Origin: Clostridiaceae bacterium
GTDB taxonomy: Bacteria > Bacillota > Clostridia > DSM-8532
Assembly (NCBI GenBank): GCA_012719545.1
Contig: JAAYAD010000034.1
Coordinates: 82,234 to 146,233 of the forward strand
DNA: 64,000 nucleotides
Reading direction: 5' to 3'
Program-made: the position numbers and the translations under genes
The notes under the pieces: model-generated
What the model saw: the letters and a program-made list of their open reading frames with translations, nothing else
Databases searched by the model: none
What the model was told of the DNA's origin: nothing
Shown: positions 8,399 to 17,181 of the stretch, in pieces
Layout of the letters: each line of letters starts with the position of its first letter
Position numbering within the stretch: the stretch's first letter is position 1

Positions 8399-10900
8399 AT
8401 GGATAAACTGTTCCTCAACGTACTTAACATGAGCCTGACCGGATCCTATGTCATTCTGGCAATCTGCCTGGTGCGTCCGCTTCTTAAAAAAGCCCCCAAA
8501 TTCATTACCTATTTGCTTTGGTCAGTAGCCGGATTCAGGCTTGTATTACCATTTTCAATTGAGAGTGTTATTAGTCTAATCCCCTTTAAACCCCAAGTCA
8601 TACCTATGGATATTGCCATGCAGCCTGTACCACGCATTAACAGCGGAATTCCATTTGTAAACAACGCTGTAAGCGAACTTCTTCCCCCTGCAACTACAAA
8701 TGCAGGCATCAATCCCCTGCAAATATGGATAATGATTGGAACAATTGTCTGGTTAGTGGGAACTGCAGCGATGATTATTTACGGCACAGTTTCTTATGTG
8801 GTTCTTAATCATAAAATGAAAAAAGCTTTGAATATTAAGTCAAACATATATGAATCCCAAAACATAAGATATCCCTTTGTATTGGGCATAATAAAACCTC
8901 GCATATACCTGCCTGTTGGTCTTTCCGAAAAAGAAAAAAGCTATATTCTTCTCCATGAGAAAACGCACATCAGGCGCCATGACCATATTGTAAAAATAGC
9001 AGCATATTTTATCCTGTGCCTGCATTGGTTCAATCCTCTTGTTTGGGCAGCGTTTCTCTTGATGGGCGCTGATATGGAGATGTCGTGTGACGAGCACGTC
9101 TTAAAGGAATTGGGCAATGAAGCAAAAAAGGATTATTCCATGTCCCTACTGTCACTTGCAACGGAACACCGTATTATAAGCGGCAGCCCATTGGCTTTTG
9201 GGGAAGGCGGCATGAAAGAGCGTATCAAAAATGTATTGAAATTTAAAAAAACTTCTCGAGAGATCATCATTGCATCACTCATTTTGGTTGCTGTGTTGGG
9301 AACCGGCCTTGCTGTGAACCGAGTTATCAACACTCCCAGCACCGATATTACATCCCGCACAGACAATATACAGCCCATTAATAAAACACCACTAATCAAC
9401 AATACATCCAATGTTGACAGTGCTTTCTCAAACGGCAATACATCACTTATTGAAATGAAAATTATATATGTAGACAATCCGACATACTTTTCAAAAGATA
9501 TGAAACTGATTTGGAATGACACAGTCTATCATGAAATAACACCGGACAATGCAGGACAAGGAAAACAGCTTTGGGATGATGTAAAGAGGCATGTGCTGCC
9601 CAAGGTCAAAACCGGAAAAGGAAAGCAGATAGGATATGCCAACACCGAGTACAGCACCTGGCGTATTTATGAGTTGGAAGGCTATAATCATGATTATTTG
9701 CTGGCTGTTGAAAGTGATGATGTTTGGCGGATTATGAGCATTCACTCGCCCCAAATGCCTGTCAAACAGTATATACTTGAAAACGCTACCGAGAAGGATA
9801 AGCTAGAACGCCTGTTGTCTATATCACTTTACGAAAATGGCACTGCGGTACTGGCAACCCCGCCTATCAGCAGTTACCTGCTTCCGCCATGCACCTACGA
9901 GTTTTCAGACGGAGAATTATTAATTTACTCAGATTTCTACGGAAAAAAGAACAGGGAAGTTATTGCGCGGTTTAAAGTCGAAGACCAAAATACTTTGATA
10001 TTCGAATCTGCCAGTGTTCCACTTTTCGCCAAAGGAGGAGCAAGATATATTCTTGTGGAACATGAAATAACACCCCCTTCTCTCACCCTATACCCGGGAG
10101 TTCCGGCAGACCCCCGTGAGGCAAAGCCTATTGGCAAAAATGAAGATGGTTTGTATCAGCTTGATTATGTAATTACCGCGGAAGTCTATTGTCCATGGAC
10201 TTCCGATATCACCCTTTATTTTGCCCACGAGGGTTCTGAAGATATTTCAGTTACAGTACCGTATCCAATAGAAAACGATATTGATGTACATTTAATACGC
10301 ATTGATATCGGAGATATTTTCCCCAAAGGTTTTCGCGGCCGGGTCTGGGCAGTTGCCAGAAACTTTGATGGTACAGAATTAACCAGCAAAGTTCTTAACG
10401 TTATATACCCTATCCCCGGATACACAACAAGCTCAGAGGCACGAAAATGGTTTGATTACTACTTTGACGAGCATATGCCCTGGGATAAAAGCCTTGAACT
10501 GGAATTGCCAGAATACCCTGGAACCATATTCAAATGGACTCCATATGAAGTAAGGGCATTGAATTCAACGGGTGAAAAAACTCTTTTTACCGGTATGCCT
10601 GTCTGGAATATATATCTTTCCGACCTAACAGGCGACGGACTTCCTGAGTTATGTGCCACGGTCAGTTTTGGTTCCGGAATCATAGATGAGCGCATAATTG
10701 TTTGCGATTATTCCTCAGGAAAAACATATGAACTGAGCGACCGTATGTATTATGATTACGCCCTGTACCTTGATAACGGCAGGCTTATGGTAAGGAGGAC
10801 AAAATACCCTGACCCTCAGGGCAAGGTAATTGCTGCGGGAGAACTGGCAATTGTAGACGGAAAACTAACAGCCATAGACATAGAACGAACAAGACAATAA
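8399..10900 (+). CDS. BlaR1/MecR1-like M56 metallopeptidase with a non-PBP sensor
   Basis: An 833-residue integral membrane zinc peptidase paired with BlaI. Three membrane helices lie in the first 145 residues, and the HExxH zinc motif (HEKTHIRRHDH) is near residue 185. A last helix sits at about 290-308 (IIIASLILVAVLGTG). The remaining 520 residues should be outside the cell. In BlaR1 this part is a penicillin-binding domain, but no SxxK/SxN/KTG set is visible here. Instead there are beta-rich segments (for example Ig-like around 590-670) and a C-terminal domain with LSDLTGDGLPEL. The ligand is therefore probably not a beta-lactam but another envelope cue. Confidence 0.85.
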   Translation: MDKLFLNVLNMSLTGSYVILAICLVRPLLKKAPKFITYLLWSVAGFRLVLPFSIESVISLIPFKPQVIPMDIAMQPVPRINSGIPFVNNAVSELLPPATTNAGINPLQIWIMIGTIVWLVGTAAMIIYGTVSYVVLNHKMKKALNIKSNIYESQNIRYPFVLGIIKPRIYLPVGLSEKEKSYILLHEKTHIRRHDHIVKIAAYFILCLHWFNPLVWAAFLLMGADMEMSCDEHVLKELGNEAKKDYSMSLLSLATEHRIISGSPLAFGEGGMKERIKNVLKFKKTSREIIIASLILVAVLGTGLAVNRVINTPSTDITSRTDNIQPINKTPLINNTSNVDSAFSNGNTSLIEMKIIYVDNPTYFSKDMKLIWNDTVYHEITPDNAGQGKQLWDDVKRHVLPKVKTGKGKQIGYANTEYSTWRIYELEGYNHDYLLAVESDDVWRIMSIHSPQMPVKQYILENATEKDKLERLLSISLYENGTAVLATPPISSYLLPPCTYEFSDGELLIYSDFYGKKNREVIARFKVEDQNTLIFESASVPLFAKGGARYILVEHEITPPSLTLYPGVPADPREAKPIGKNEDGLYQLDYVITAEVYCPWTSDITLYFAHEGSEDISVTVPYPIENDIDVHLIRIDIGDIFPKGFRGRVWAVARNFDGTELTSKVLNVIYPIPGYTTSSEARKWFDYYFDEHMPWDKSLELELPEYPGTIFKWTPYEVRALNSTGEKTLFTGMPVWNIYLSDLTGDGLPELCATVSFGSGIIDERIIVCDYSSGKTYELSDRMYYDYALYLDNGRLMVRRTKYPDPQGKVIAAGELAIVDGKLTAIDIERTRQ

Positions 10901-10921
10901 CTTTGATATAATCCTTGCCCC

Positions 10922-11015
10922 GAAAGCTCGCTGATGCTCATATTAATACTTAAGCAAATAAATAGTAGACAATAGTCTCGATTAATGTATCACTATTCAG
11001 GCAAGAGCATCAGCG
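10922..11015. repeat. Widely spaced inverted repeat between convergent genes
   Basis: CGCTGATGCTC (10929-10939) pairs with GAGCATCAGCG (11005-11015). The pairing extends outward through GAAAGC/CTTTC with a 2-nt bulge. About 65 nt separate the arms. It lies between the 3' ends of the M56 gene and the histidine kinase gene and could fold at the end of either transcript. Confidence 0.5.
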
Positions 11016-11040
11016 CTTTCACACGATTTAGTGTGAAAGC
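11015..11040 (-). terminator. Perfect 10-bp hairpin holding the kinase stop codon in its loop
   Basis: GCTTTCACAC (11015-11024) and GTGTGAAAGC (11031-11040) pair perfectly around GATTTA, which contains the TAA stop of the kinase gene. There is no U-run beyond it, so it may be an mRNA 3' stabiliser or a Rho-dependent end rather than an intrinsic terminator. Confidence 0.5.
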
Positions 11041-12467
11041 AGATCAAATCTGATACATGCGCCGCCGTCTTTTGAATTTGAGGCAGAAATACTTCCGCCA
11101 TGCATTTCAACAAGCCTTTTGGCAATATATAAGCCTAGTCCTGCATGTCCATCTTTTGTCGAACGGGATTCATCACCCTTGTAAAATTTATTAAAAAGAT
11201 TTGACAAGTCTTTATTTGAGAATCCTTTTCCTGTATCACACACTGTAAAGTTAATTTTATTGCCGGTGATTTCAGCATTAATTTTAATTGTCCCATGTTC
11301 AGGCACAAATCTGATGCTGTTTAGCACTATGTTGTCCAGGATTCTCTCAAGTTTTGCCACATCAACCGAACATGTTGCGGTAGCCTGGTTTTCACATTTT
11401 ACATCAACAATGAAATCAATATTTTTGCTTTTCGACATCATTTCATAGCTTTCTTTTTTCTGCATCAAGAACGAGCGTATATTTACGGGAGAAATATCAA
11501 GCCTGGCACCGGACATTTCAAGCTCTGCGGCATAGAGCATTTCTTTAACAAGTTCCGACCCCTTGTTTGCATTATCCTTTATTACCTGCAAATATTTTTG
11601 TGTTTTCTGAGTATCAGAAAAGTTACCTTCCAAAAGTGATTCAACGTAGCCCTGTATAACAGATAAGGGTGTTTTCAGGTCATGAGCCAGTGCATGGACC
11701 ATTTCCCGTCTTTCCTGTTCTGCTTTCCACTGTGATATTAATGATTCCCTTAGTTCATTCTTCATTTCATTAAAGGCTTCACACAGTTTGCCAAGTTCAT
11801 TGTCCGCATGATAATCTATGTTAAAATCAAGATCCTTTTCTTTGACCTTTTTGGATGCATTAATCAGCATATTTAAGGGCTTGCCTATGTTTGCGGCAAA
11901 TTTCCTTGCAAAAAGCAACGTAAAGGTTACTATATAAATAAATGGAGCTAAAACAACTACAATGAATATTACCGTAAAGAAAAATCTATCTTTTACATTT
12001 GGAATATATGGATTTAACGTATATGACAATGAAACCGCTCCGTTTAACTTGCCATCTGAATCAAATACCGGAACTATTCTTACATATCTTCCATCTATTC
12101 CTGCAGTGGTATTGAGTTTGGTATATAATTCATCTTTTCCGTTAATCAGCTTCTCAGAATCTGTCCCATATAACATATTCCCGTTTACATCCATTACCTG
12201 ATACAACATGCCTTCATTGGGTATTATGCTGTCAAGAGTCTGCTTTTGGCTCAAGTTTAAAAGGCTTTCGCCTTCTTTTCTGATATAACCTTCAATTTCA
12301 GGTATTTTCCTTTCAAAGTAATTGGCGGGGTATATATTTTTATATTCATTTTTTGAGTAAATAACATAACACGCATAATATGTAGGTATTGTTGCAATTA
12401 TGCTTGTTATTACAATCAAAACAAACATCAGTATAAATTGTGATTTCAAAGGCTTTCTTTCCAACAT
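11028..12467 (-). CDS. Sensor histidine kinase of the peptide-antibiotic response type
   Basis: A 479-residue membrane kinase. One helix near residues 10-32, an extracellular loop of about 130 residues, a second helix near 165-190 (FFFTVIFIVVVLAPF), a HAMP linker, HisKA with the phosphorylated His in ALAHDLKTPLS (about 266), and an ATPase domain with DTGKGF and GLGLYIAK. It lies 34 nt downstream of the response regulator and after the three ABC genes, in one operon. In lantibiotic immunity and CprABC-type systems such a kinase senses a cationic peptide and switches on the transporter. The ligand is unknown here. Confidence 0.88.
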   Translation of the reverse strand: MLERKPLKSQFILMFVLIVITSIIATIPTYYACYVIYSKNEYKNIYPANYFERKIPEIEGYIRKEGESLLNLSQKQTLDSIIPNEGMLYQVMDVNGNMLYGTDSEKLINGKDELYTKLNTTAGIDGRYVRIVPVFDSDGKLNGAVSLSYTLNPYIPNVKDRFFFTVIFIVVVLAPFIYIVTFTLLFARKFAANIGKPLNMLINASKKVKEKDLDFNIDYHADNELGKLCEAFNEMKNELRESLISQWKAEQERREMVHALAHDLKTPLSVIQGYVESLLEGNFSDTQKTQKYLQVIKDNANKGSELVKEMLYAAELEMSGARLDISPVNIRSFLMQKKESYEMMSKSKNIDFIVDVKCENQATATCSVDVAKLERILDNIVLNSIRFVPEHGTIKINAEITGNKINFTVCDTGKGFSNKDLSNLFNKFYKGDESRSTKDGHAGLGLYIAKRLVEMHGGSISASNSKDGGACIRFDLLSH

Positions 12468-12501
12468 ATGAATGCACCCGAAAAGTTAATTATAATTATA
12501 G

Positions 12502-13194
12502 TTACATAATTTTATTAAAACGATATCCTATACCCCACACCGTCGATATATATTCTGTGTCATCAAATTCGGCTATCTTTGCCCTTATCTTTTTCACATG
12601 CTCAGTGACAGTTGAGGAATCTCCCTCCGCATCGTATCCCCAAACCTTTTCATATATTTGCTCTTTTGAAAACACCTGGCCAGGATGCATGATAAGAAGC
12701 TCCAAAATTTCAAATTCACGTTTGGTAAGAGATATAATATTATCATTAATCTTTGCCTGTTTTGATTTTAAATCTACAGACAATCTGCCAAAATTAATAA
12801 ACACCTTTTTGCCAGAGTTATTATTAAATATTGTTCGTTTCTCTCTTCTTAAGTGGGCATCTATTCTTGCCAAAAGTTCATTAAGGCTGAAGGGCTTTGT
12901 TAAATAATCGTCCCCTCCCAGTGCAAGACCTTTTATCATATCAGTCTCCGACTGCTTTGCACTTAAAAAAATGATGGGACAAAAAATTGCATCCCTTATT
13001 CTTCTTATGACTTCATAGCCATCAATGCCGGGCATCATTATGTCCAGAATAATGATGTCCGGCTGTTCCTTAGCTTTTCTGATACCTTCTTCCCCGTCAA
13101 ATGCAGTTAATACAGTATGCCCTCTGTTTTCCAAGGAATCTTTTAATAGATTGACCAGGTCAATTTCATCGTCAATTATTAGAATCTTGCTCAT
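12502..13194 (-). CDS. OmpR/PhoB-family response regulator
   Basis: A 230-residue cytosolic regulator. Receiver domain 1-120 with acidic pocket IIDDE, phospho-acceptor Asp about 51 (IILDIMMPG) and Lys in YLTKPF. Winged-helix DNA-binding domain at 130-228 (TKREFEILELLI, STVTEHVKKIR, WGIGYRF). Cognate partner of the downstream kinase. It probably acts at the promoter of the ABC genes, where TTTATAA-type repeats occur (15541-15570). Confidence 0.9.
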   Translation of the reverse strand: MSKILIIDDEIDLVNLLKDSLENRGHTVLTAFDGEEGIRKAKEQPDIIILDIMMPGIDGYEVIRRIRDAIFCPIIFLSAKQSETDMIKGLALGGDDYLTKPFSLNELLARIDAHLRREKRTIFNNNSGKKVFINFGRLSVDLKSKQAKINDNIISLTKREFEILELLIMHPGQVFSKEQIYEKVWGYDAEGDSSTVTEHVKKIRAKIAEFDDTEYISTVWGIGYRFNKIM

Positions 13195-13211
13195 ACTCCA
13201 TGCATCCTTAA

Positions 13212-14000
13212 TTAGTCAGTAATTTTCCTGCCTTCCCACTTATTAAACCAAATCAGACTTCCGGCAAGCAAAACGAAAAATAATATCACTGCCGGAATTA
13301 TTCCCTTAACTGCCTGCTTTTGAATAAAAACTGAAGATATTATTTCAGGCGGCAATTTCATATCAGGTAAATACAAAAGGTAAACTCCCGCCAGACCTGA
13401 TAAGCGGACAGGCCATGCCCAGGGCACAAAATGCCAAATCTTATCGCCAAGGCTTGTTGCCATCAACGCAGACAAAAGAATACCGATGCCTCCAATACCT
13501 ATTGAGGCACCCATCCCCCACGCAAAGCTTATCCATAAGTGGAATGCCAGAAGCGGGAGAGTTCCTGCCAAGGCCAGTATAGCAGCTATAACAAAAACCT
13601 GCCAGGAAATTGATATATGAAGAACATAACCTGCCCCTGCCAACAAAACTACTACAGCCAGTATTGTACTTATGGATGCCATTAAAATAAGCATTATCAG
13701 TTTTCCAAGATACAAATTCCGTCGAGGCAGATTATTTGAAAGAAAGCCGTTGAAATTACCTGCAAGTTCCTCCTGATGTATCATAATTCCAGATATTAAG
13801 CCTGCACCAAACGGTATAACCAATGCAGTCCATACCTCAAAAAATGCCTGGAAAATCGAAATTTGTGTATCTGCCGTTATTGTCCTAAAAGAAAAATACC
13901 ATACAATAAGTACCGCAAAAACAACAGGCGTCAAAAGAGAAATCCATTTTACAGGCGTACGTTTTGTCTTTATCCATTCGGAAATTAGTATTCTCATCAT
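13212..14000 (-). CDS. ABC-2 permease, MutG/LanG-like
   Basis: A 262-residue permease with six hydrophobic segments. It resembles the LanG/MutG half of lantibiotic immunity transporters (start MMRILISEWIKTKRTPVKW, with a WAWP segment before helix 5). Together with the next permease and the ATPase it should expel or detach antimicrobial peptides from the membrane. It overlaps the upstream permease by 4 nt (ATGA), so translation is coupled. No lantibiotic biosynthesis genes are in the window, which favours resistance to foreign peptides rather than self-immunity. Confidence 0.8.
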   Translation of the reverse strand: MMRILISEWIKTKRTPVKWISLLTPVVFAVLIVWYFSFRTITADTQISIFQAFFEVWTALVIPFGAGLISGIMIHQEELAGNFNGFLSNNLPRRNLYLGKLIMLILMASISTILAVVVLLAGAGYVLHISISWQVFVIAAILALAGTLPLLAFHLWISFAWGMGASIGIGGIGILLSALMATSLGDKIWHFVPWAWPVRLSGLAGVYLLYLPDMKLPPEIISSVFIQKQAVKGIIPAVILFFVLLAGSLIWFNKWEGRKITD

Positions 14001-14755
14001 TTTACCTCCTTTTTATTAAACCACAACGCCGTAATTGCAGTAAACGTTAAAAAAGAAGCAACAGCCAGAATTATCCCAGTTGGTATTACTGAAGAACTTA
14101 AAAGGGGATCTGGTGCTTTTAAGGGAACTCCATTGGGATGAACTCCAACAATAGGGCACATAAGCCTGGTAGGCCAGCTCCACGGAACAAATATCCAATA
14201 ATTTGTTGGTGCGGCTAAAACACCGGCAATAAGTCCTGCTACTCCGACAGCCATGCTGAAAAATGTGCCTTTCCATGTTGCAGCCCATAACTGTATTGGT
14301 ATTACGGCCAGGGAAGTTATCCATAGGGTCACCCCTCCAATAAAAATCTTAATCCATGGAATTTCTCCCCCTGCAGTAATCAGGCCTGTTATAACAGTTG
14401 CTGCAATAAGTACAAGTGTGGCAAAGAACGTATAATATGCCATTAATATAGCTTTTCCGGTCCATATAACAGCAGGCGAAATTTCATGAACTCTTAGATT
14501 GCGGTAATTTCCCGCTTTCTTCTCCTGCAGCGCAACAAGTGCGGCAAATAAAGCAGTGCCCAGGGGAATGAAAATTATTGGCCACCAATTGTATACCTGA
14601 TCCACAAGCAGCTCCCATGGCCTCAGATAATCGGAAGGCATGTATATTTTTTGCGGCAATGCTATTAGTATAAAAAACAGCGGAGCAATTAAAACAAGGC
14701 GTCTTGCAAAAGACCTTCTATACTTAAGACTTTCAGCTTTTAGTGCATTAATCAT
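13997..14755 (-). CDS. ABC-2 permease, MutE/EpiE/LanE-like
   Basis: A 252-residue six-helix permease, the LanE-type partner: N-terminal ALKAESLKYRRSFARRLVL, then a long first helix, and a WSWPTRLMCP segment that parallels the WAWPVRLSG segment of the neighbouring permease. This suggests an old duplication. It overlaps both neighbours by 4 nt. Function as for the LanFEG/CprABC transporters; the substrate is not determinable from sequence. Confidence 0.8.
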   Translation of the reverse strand: MINALKAESLKYRRSFARRLVLIAPLFFILIALPQKIYMPSDYLRPWELLVDQVYNWWPIIFIPLGTALFAALVALQEKKAGNYRNLRVHEISPAVIWTGKAILMAYYTFFATLVLIAATVITGLITAGGEIPWIKIFIGGVTLWITSLAVIPIQLWAATWKGTFFSMAVGVAGLIAGVLAAPTNYWIFVPWSWPTRLMCPIVGVHPNGVPLKAPDPLLSSSVIPTGIILAVASFLTFTAITALWFNKKEVK

Positions 14756-15450
14756 TTTTTATTCCCCCTCACAACATTCATGAATAACTTCTCAAGATCT
14801 TCATCATGGCTTATACTTCCCTGATATTTAAGCTCTCCATCGCTTATAATCCCAATATGGTCAACAAGCTGCGAAACTTCCGTCAGTATATGGCTAGACA
14901 AAATAACCGTAATCCCATTTTTAACAAAGGAACGGATTAGTTCCCTAAGTTCCTGAATACCAATAGGATCAAGCCCATTTGTAGGTTCATCCAATATCAG
15001 TAATTCCGGATGCTTTAACAGGGCTATTGCTATACCCAGCCTTTGCTTCATGCCCATTGAAAATTGGGATGCAGGCTTTTTGCCTGTATTTTTGAGATCT
15101 ACTGTTTCTAAAACTTCGTAAATTCTTTCTTTGGGAATGTCCATCAATTTTGTGTGAACCATAAGATTTTCAACAGCAGTAAGGTTTCCATATAAAGCAG
15201 GCGATTCAATCAACGCCCCGATTCGTTCAAGGTGTTTACGTCTCCAAGGCTCACCAAAGACAATTATTTCACCTTCGGTCGGATACAAAAGTCCCGTAAG
15301 CATTTTTAGTATCGTGGACTTTCCTGCTCCATTAGGTCCAAGAAGTCCATATATGGAACCCCGTGGTATTTGTAGTGAAATATTATTTACTGCAAGCTGT
15401 TTCCCATAGTATTTTTTTAAATTTTTTGTTTCAAGTATTAAGTCCTGCAT
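14752..15450 (-). CDS. ABC transporter ATPase, LanF/BcrA-like
   Basis: A cytosolic ATPase of about 232 residues. Walker A GPNGAGKST, Q-loop, signature FSMGMKQRLGIA, Walker B LLILDEPTNGLDP and switch His in SSHILTEV are all present. ATG 15450 (MQDLILETKNL) is preferred because AAGGA sits 8 nt upstream. The ATG at 15459 is almost fused to the same Shine-Dalgarno. First gene of the transporter and two-component operon. This ATPase type (BcrA, LanF, CprA) powers removal of peptide antibiotics. Confidence 0.9.
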   Translation of the reverse strand: MQDLILETKNLKKYYGKQLAVNNISLQIPRGSIYGLLGPNGAGKSTILKMLTGLLYPTEGEIIVFGEPWRRKHLERIGALIESPALYGNLTAVENLMVHTKLMDIPKERIYEVLETVDLKNTGKKPASQFSMGMKQRLGIAIALLKHPELLILDEPTNGLDPIGIQELRELIRSFVKNGITVILSSHILTEVSQLVDHIGIISDGELKYQGSISHDEDLEKLFMNVVRGNKK

Positions 15451-15540
15451 TCTATTCATCCTTTCCTTTCATCATGACAATTCTTTATAGGTATTCACAT
15501 AAGCGCAAATCGCTTGTTCGTCTATTAAAGTAACAGGCAA

Positions 15541-15571
15541 TTATAAAGAATTTATAAAGTTTCTTTATAAA
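15541..15571 (-). promoter_or_regulatory. Three TTTATAA repeats, candidate response-regulator site
   Basis: TTATAAA occurs at 15541-15547 and 15552-15558, and TTTATAA at 15564-15570, 11-13 bp apart, about 90-120 bp upstream of the ATPase start. OmpR-family regulators often bind direct repeats near 11 bp. Binding by the operon's own regulator is inference. Confidence 0.35.
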
Positions 15572-15603
15572 TAAGTTGATTTCAAATGAAAAGCAAAAAT
15601 ATA

Positions 15604-15644
15604 TTGACCACCTTAGTAACATATGTTACTATTAACATATGTTA
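15604..15644 (+). promoter_or_regulatory. Promoter with tandem PadR-type operators
   Basis: TTGACC (15604-15609), 17 nt, TACTAT (15627-15632). A perfect 16-bp palindrome AGTAACATATGTTACT (15615-15630) fills the spacer and enters the -10. A second copy of its core, TAACATATGTTA (15633-15644), follows 16 bp on. PadR proteins bind ATGT/ACAT dyads, so the PadR gene just downstream is very probably autorepressed. Confidence 0.8.
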
Positions 15645-15675
15645 TAGTAGCGATTATGCATTGGGAGGCATTAAA

Positions 15676-16635
15676 ATGTCACTGAATCACGTGATTTTGG
15701 GGCTTTTAAACCAGGAATCAATGACCGGGTATGAAATAAAGAAAATAATTCAGAATACTCCATTTATGCATTGGTCAGGCAATAACAACCAGATATACAA
15801 GGCATTTGTTGAATTATTGGATAAGGGTTTTGTTACAAAAGAAGTACAGCATCATGAGGGCTCTCCATCCAAGAATATCTACACAATTACCAACTCTGGC
15901 ATAAATGAGCTAAAAGATTGGCTTATATCCGACACCGAGGAACCTGCTTTTAAAAAGCAGATTTTAATTAAACTTGCTTTTGCATGCCAATTAAAACGTA
16001 GTGCTCTTGAAAAAATGCTGGCTTCCTATTTGGATACTGTAAAAATGCAGGCTATATTGGCTGAAAAAGAGCTTGATAAATGCTATTTTGCTGAAAAGGA
16101 GCCTTCAAATAAAGCAAAGTTCTTAAGCTTAATACGGGAAAATATCCTCTCCTTCTATTCATACGAGCTTGAATGGATTCGCAAGGTACAGGATTATATT
16201 TCAGAACTCCCTGATGATGAAAGTATTTCAACGGAATCAAAAGTTCTAAAAGAGAATAACGAGGTGAAATCAGACATGAATTATAAAGTAATTGAAAATC
16301 AGGGTAAAAAGTACATTCATTTTACAAGCAAAGACCCTTTAATTCAAAGCGAGCATGATGCTTACAACATCATTACCCTTTGCTTTGAAAACGACGCAAA
16401 TGCAGTGCTTTTGGAAGGAAACAGCTTATCAGATGATTTTGTGAATCTGAAGACAGGCATTGCAGGTACAGTACTCCAGAAATTAGGAAATTACAATGTA
16501 AAAGCAGCAGTCATCCTTAAGGATAATCATAACTTTACCCCACGGTTTAAAGAAATGGCCCTGGAGCACAGCAAAGGAAACTCATTTCGTGTATTTACCA
16601 ATATGAATGAAGCTGTTAGCTGGCTGTTGGCATAA
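15676..16635 (+). CDS. PadR-family regulator fused to a DUF4180 domain
   Basis: A 319-residue protein started at ATG 15676 behind GGGAGG (15663-15668). Residues 1-80 are a PadR winged helix (LGLLNQESMTGYEIKK), and 85-180 the helical PadR C-terminal dimerisation part. After a short linker, residues about 200-319 form a DUF4180-like alpha/beta domain (NYKVIENQGKKYIHF, LLEGNSLSDDF, VFTNMNEAVSWLL). DUF4180 usually occurs as a separate protein of unknown role, and here it may be a ligand-sensing domain. The gene diverges from the ABC operon and could control it, but its own promoter has the clearest sites. Confidence 0.85.
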   Translation: MSLNHVILGLLNQESMTGYEIKKIIQNTPFMHWSGNNNQIYKAFVELLDKGFVTKEVQHHEGSPSKNIYTITNSGINELKDWLISDTEEPAFKKQILIKLAFACQLKRSALEKMLASYLDTVKMQAILAEKELDKCYFAEKEPSNKAKFLSLIRENILSFYSYELEWIRKVQDYISELPDDESISTESKVLKENNEVKSDMNYKVIENQGKKYIHFTSKDPLIQSEHDAYNIITLCFENDANAVLLEGNSLSDDFVNLKTGIAGTVLQKLGNYNVKAAVILKDNHNFTPRFKEMALEHSKGNSFRVFTNMNEAVSWLLA

Positions 16636-16642
16636 GGAAGAA

Positions 16643-16681
16643 AAAAAGACTTGCTGTAAAATACGCAAGTCTTTTTATTTT
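16643..16681 (+). terminator. Intrinsic terminator of the PadR-DUF4180 gene
   Basis: A 12-bp stem AAAAAGACTTGC (16643-16654) and GCAAGTCTTTTT (16665-16676), then T-rich sequence. Confidence 0.85.
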
Positions 16682-16782
16682 TGGATGAATCAGAATGATC
16701 AATTGTAATTCAAACCCGCTTTGACAAGCTCGAATACTCTCAAAAACTTAGAAATACTGCTCTGGACAACAGTGAAGTAATA

Positions 16783-17148
16783 TTACTTTTTATATGCAAT
16801 GGCATCTATCTGAATATGTAAGCCATCCGGTCCGCCTACATGAGCAAAATTGGTCTGAATTGTTTTTCTTGCAGGATATTTTCCGTTAAATCGCTCTTTG
16901 AAGACTTTCTCCATGACAGGAATATTCCAGGCATCTCTAAGTAAAACATCAATCTTTACGACAGAATCCAGCGTTAAGTTAAATTTCTTCAGCCGGTTTT
17001 CCATGTCATCAAGAGCACTATGAACCTGTGCTTCAAAGGATTGGCCCACATTCCCGACACAAAAACTTAAGAAGATAAAATCTCCTGCCTCCACCATTTC
17101 TGAAAAGGAATACTCTTCATTAACATTGTACCTTTTAATTTCACTCAT
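16783..17148 (-). CDS. Rid (YjgF/YER057c) family protein
   Basis: A 121-residue trimeric-type Rid protein. It keeps the conserved Arg in YPARKTIQT (about residue 92) that binds the carboxylate of imine substrates, and the C-terminal strand HIQIDAIAYKK. It is distinct from the canonical RidA at 34320. It probably hydrolyses a reactive enamine/imine or acts on a related small metabolite. It is 33 nt downstream of the S66 peptidase gene and likely cotranscribed. Confidence 0.8.
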   Translation of the reverse strand: MSEIKRYNVNEEYSFSEMVEAGDFIFLSFCVGNVGQSFEAQVHSALDDMENRLKKFNLTLDSVVKIDVLLRDAWNIPVMEKVFKERFNGKYPARKTIQTNFAHVGGPDGLHIQIDAIAYKK

Positions 17149-17181
17149 AAATTACCTCCAAGGTCCACCATTGCCAAAGCA

